Origin: Candidatus Roizmanbacteria bacterium | GTDB taxonomy: Bacteria; Patescibacteriota; Microgenomatia; UBA1406; GWC2-37-13 | Direction of reading: 5' to 3' | NCBI GenBank assembly: GCA_016206365.1 | Contig: JACQRR010000074.1 | Coordinates: forward strand, 1-5,343 | DNA length: 5,343 nt | Part shown: positions 4,604 through 5,343 of the stretch, piece by piece | Layout: every line of letters starts with the position of its first letter | Position numbering within the stretch: the stretch's first letter is position 1 | Notes under the pieces: model-generated | Told to the model about the DNA's origin: nothing | Database searches by the model: none | What the model saw: only the letters and a program-made list of their open reading frames with translations | Made by a program: the position numbers and the translations under genes

Positions 4604-5343
4604 AACATTTGGTTTTTGCCGGTACATTCGATTACCTTCATATTGGTCACAAAAGGCTTCTCGATAGAGCATTTGAATTGGCGGAAAAAGTTTCGATTGG
4701 AATAACTACGGAAAAACTCTATAAATCAAAGCCTCTGGCCAATTTAATACAGACCTGGCAGGTCCGCAGGAGGGCGGTGACAGAATATCTGCGTGAACGA
4801 AATTGGCTAAAAAGGGCAAGATTTTTTAGGCTTGATGATATTTATGGCCCAGCGATTGTAGATAGGACAATGGATTCTATATTAGTGACAAAATTAACAA
4901 AGCCGAATACGGAGTTAATAAACAAGATCAGAAAAAAGAAAGGATTACCGTTACTGAGAATTATTGTTGCTCCATTGGTACGGGGTGATGATGAAGAAAT
5001 AGTTACGTCCGAGAGAATTAGAATGGGAGAGATTGACAGAGAGGGACATAATTTCCAATTTCTAATTTCTAATTTCCAAAAAAAGTCGCTTATTTTACCC
5101 AAGTATTTGAGGAAAGAGTTAAGAAAACCACTCGGAATTTTAATCAAATCCCAAATTCCAATTACCAATAACCAATCAAATCCCAAATCCCAATTACCAA
5201 ATAATAAAACATTAATAGCAACGTCGAAAAAAACACTCCATTTTATTAATAGATTAATGCCTACGATGGTAATTACGGTTGGGGATATTATAACCGAGTC
5301 TCTCTTAAGGATTAATATTGAACCTGAAGTTAAGTTAATTGAT
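4591..5343 (+). CDS. Phosphopantetheine adenylyltransferase fused to GTP-dependent dephospho-CoA kinase (right-truncated)
   Basis: The two domains would carry out the last two steps of CoA synthesis: 4'-phosphopantetheine to dephospho-CoA, then to CoA. The frame is open for 251 codons to the window edge. Domain 1 (about 1-152) is the archaeal/eukaryotic-type adenylyltransferase: GTFDYLHIGHKRLL (11-24), DDIYGPA, INKIRKKKGLPLLRI and SERIRMGEIDREG, in the place of the usual SSTRIR-GEID motif. Domain 2 (from about 168) matches the DUF359 GTP-dependent kinase: LPKYLRKELRKPLG (169-182), VGDIITESLL (230-239) and IEPEVKLID (243-251), where the family continues with a KT-R segment. Repeat tracts encode residues about 154-163 and 185-204. 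The start is ATG 4591, since TGA at 4576-4578 blocks anything further upstream in this frame. Whether one chain really carries both activities is inference. Confidence 0.85.
   Translation, partial: MKQFKHLVFAGTFDYLHIGHKRLLDRAFELAEKVSIGITTEKLYKSKPLANLIQTWQVRRRAVTEYLRERNWLKRARFFRLDDIYGPAIVDRTMDSILVTKLTKPNTELINKIRKKKGLPLLRIIVAPLVRGDDEEIVTSERIRMGEIDREGHNFQFLISNFQKKSLILPKYLRKELRKPLGILIKSQIPITNNQSNPKSQLPNNKTLIATSKKTLHFINRLMPTMVITVGDIITESLLRINIEPEVKLID
5050..5077 (+). repeat. Four tandem copies of a 7-bp unit in the domain linker
   Basis: The unit AATTTCY is repeated four times without gaps (Y = C, T, T, C). It encodes NFQFLISNFQ (about 154-163) at the joint between the adenylyltransferase and kinase domains. 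A unit of 7 cannot be added singly without a frameshift. Confidence 0.8.
5142..5200 (+). repeat. 27-bp direct repeat inside the kinase domain
   Basis: Two 27-bp copies, 5142-5168 and 5174-5200, differ at one base (T5157 versus C5189) and are offset by 32 bp. Both begin AATCAAATCCCAAAT and end CCAATTACCAA. The tract encodes an N/Q/P/S-rich segment, about residues 185-204 (SQIPITNNQSNPKSQLPNN), just after the KPLG motif. The two copies are read in different frames. Confidence 0.8.

Noticed and set aside
4842..5186. 114-residue minus-strand ORF beginning MGFDWLLVIGIWDLIK
   Set aside because: It lies antisense to the CoA fusion gene, and its hydrophobic start is simply the reverse reading of the AATCAAATCCC repeat. 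It shows no family features.

Overview
The window is a compact stretch of about 5.3 kb, AT-rich and gene-dense, from what looks like a bacterium. The best guess is a Patescibacteria/CPR lineage, perhaps Microgenomates-like (inferred, moderate to low confidence). Reasons: TATAAT-type hexamers in the divergent gaps, GTG/TTG starts, very short intergenic gaps, a bacterial-type Tgt, archaeal-type NAD and CoA adenylyltransferases, and short repeat words inside genes. No marker gene here fixes the taxon.

Layout: (1) the 3' end of an unrecognised plus-strand gene (1-434) runs off the left edge. (2) It converges with tgt (minus, 441-1877), a tRNA-guanine transglycosylase with intact catalytic and zinc residues but about 100 extra residues in three inserts. 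(3) A 22-bp divergent gap leads to a CaCA-family cation antiporter (plus, 1900-2832). (4) Tail to tail with it lies a minus-strand cluster: nadE (3175-3984), a 76-residue two-helix membrane protein (2929-3159) and a probable 27-residue single-helix protein (2839-2922). (5) A 35-bp divergent gap centred on a self-complementary ATTATAAT separates nadE from nadM (plus, 4020-4523). (6) A palindromic repeat follows, then a gene open to the right edge (4591-5343) that joins an archaeal/eukaryotic-type phosphopantetheine adenylyltransferase to a GTP-dependent dephospho-CoA kinase (DUF359) domain.

Functionally, nadM and nadE give the last two steps of NAD synthesis and are fired from one symmetric promoter. 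The fusion gene would give the last two steps of CoA synthesis. So positions 3175-5343 form a small cofactor-completion block of archaeal flavour.

The most unusual feature is repeat DNA in coding sequence. Six separate tracts lie in frame inside three conserved enzymes: three in tgt (one a 129-bp imperfect palindrome), one in nadE and two in the CoA fusion. A seventh, intergenic element supplies the only strong Shine-Dalgarno sequence in the window, next to a duplicated out-of-frame ATG. This resembles the in-gene palindromic elements of Rickettsia, but with several unrelated word families.
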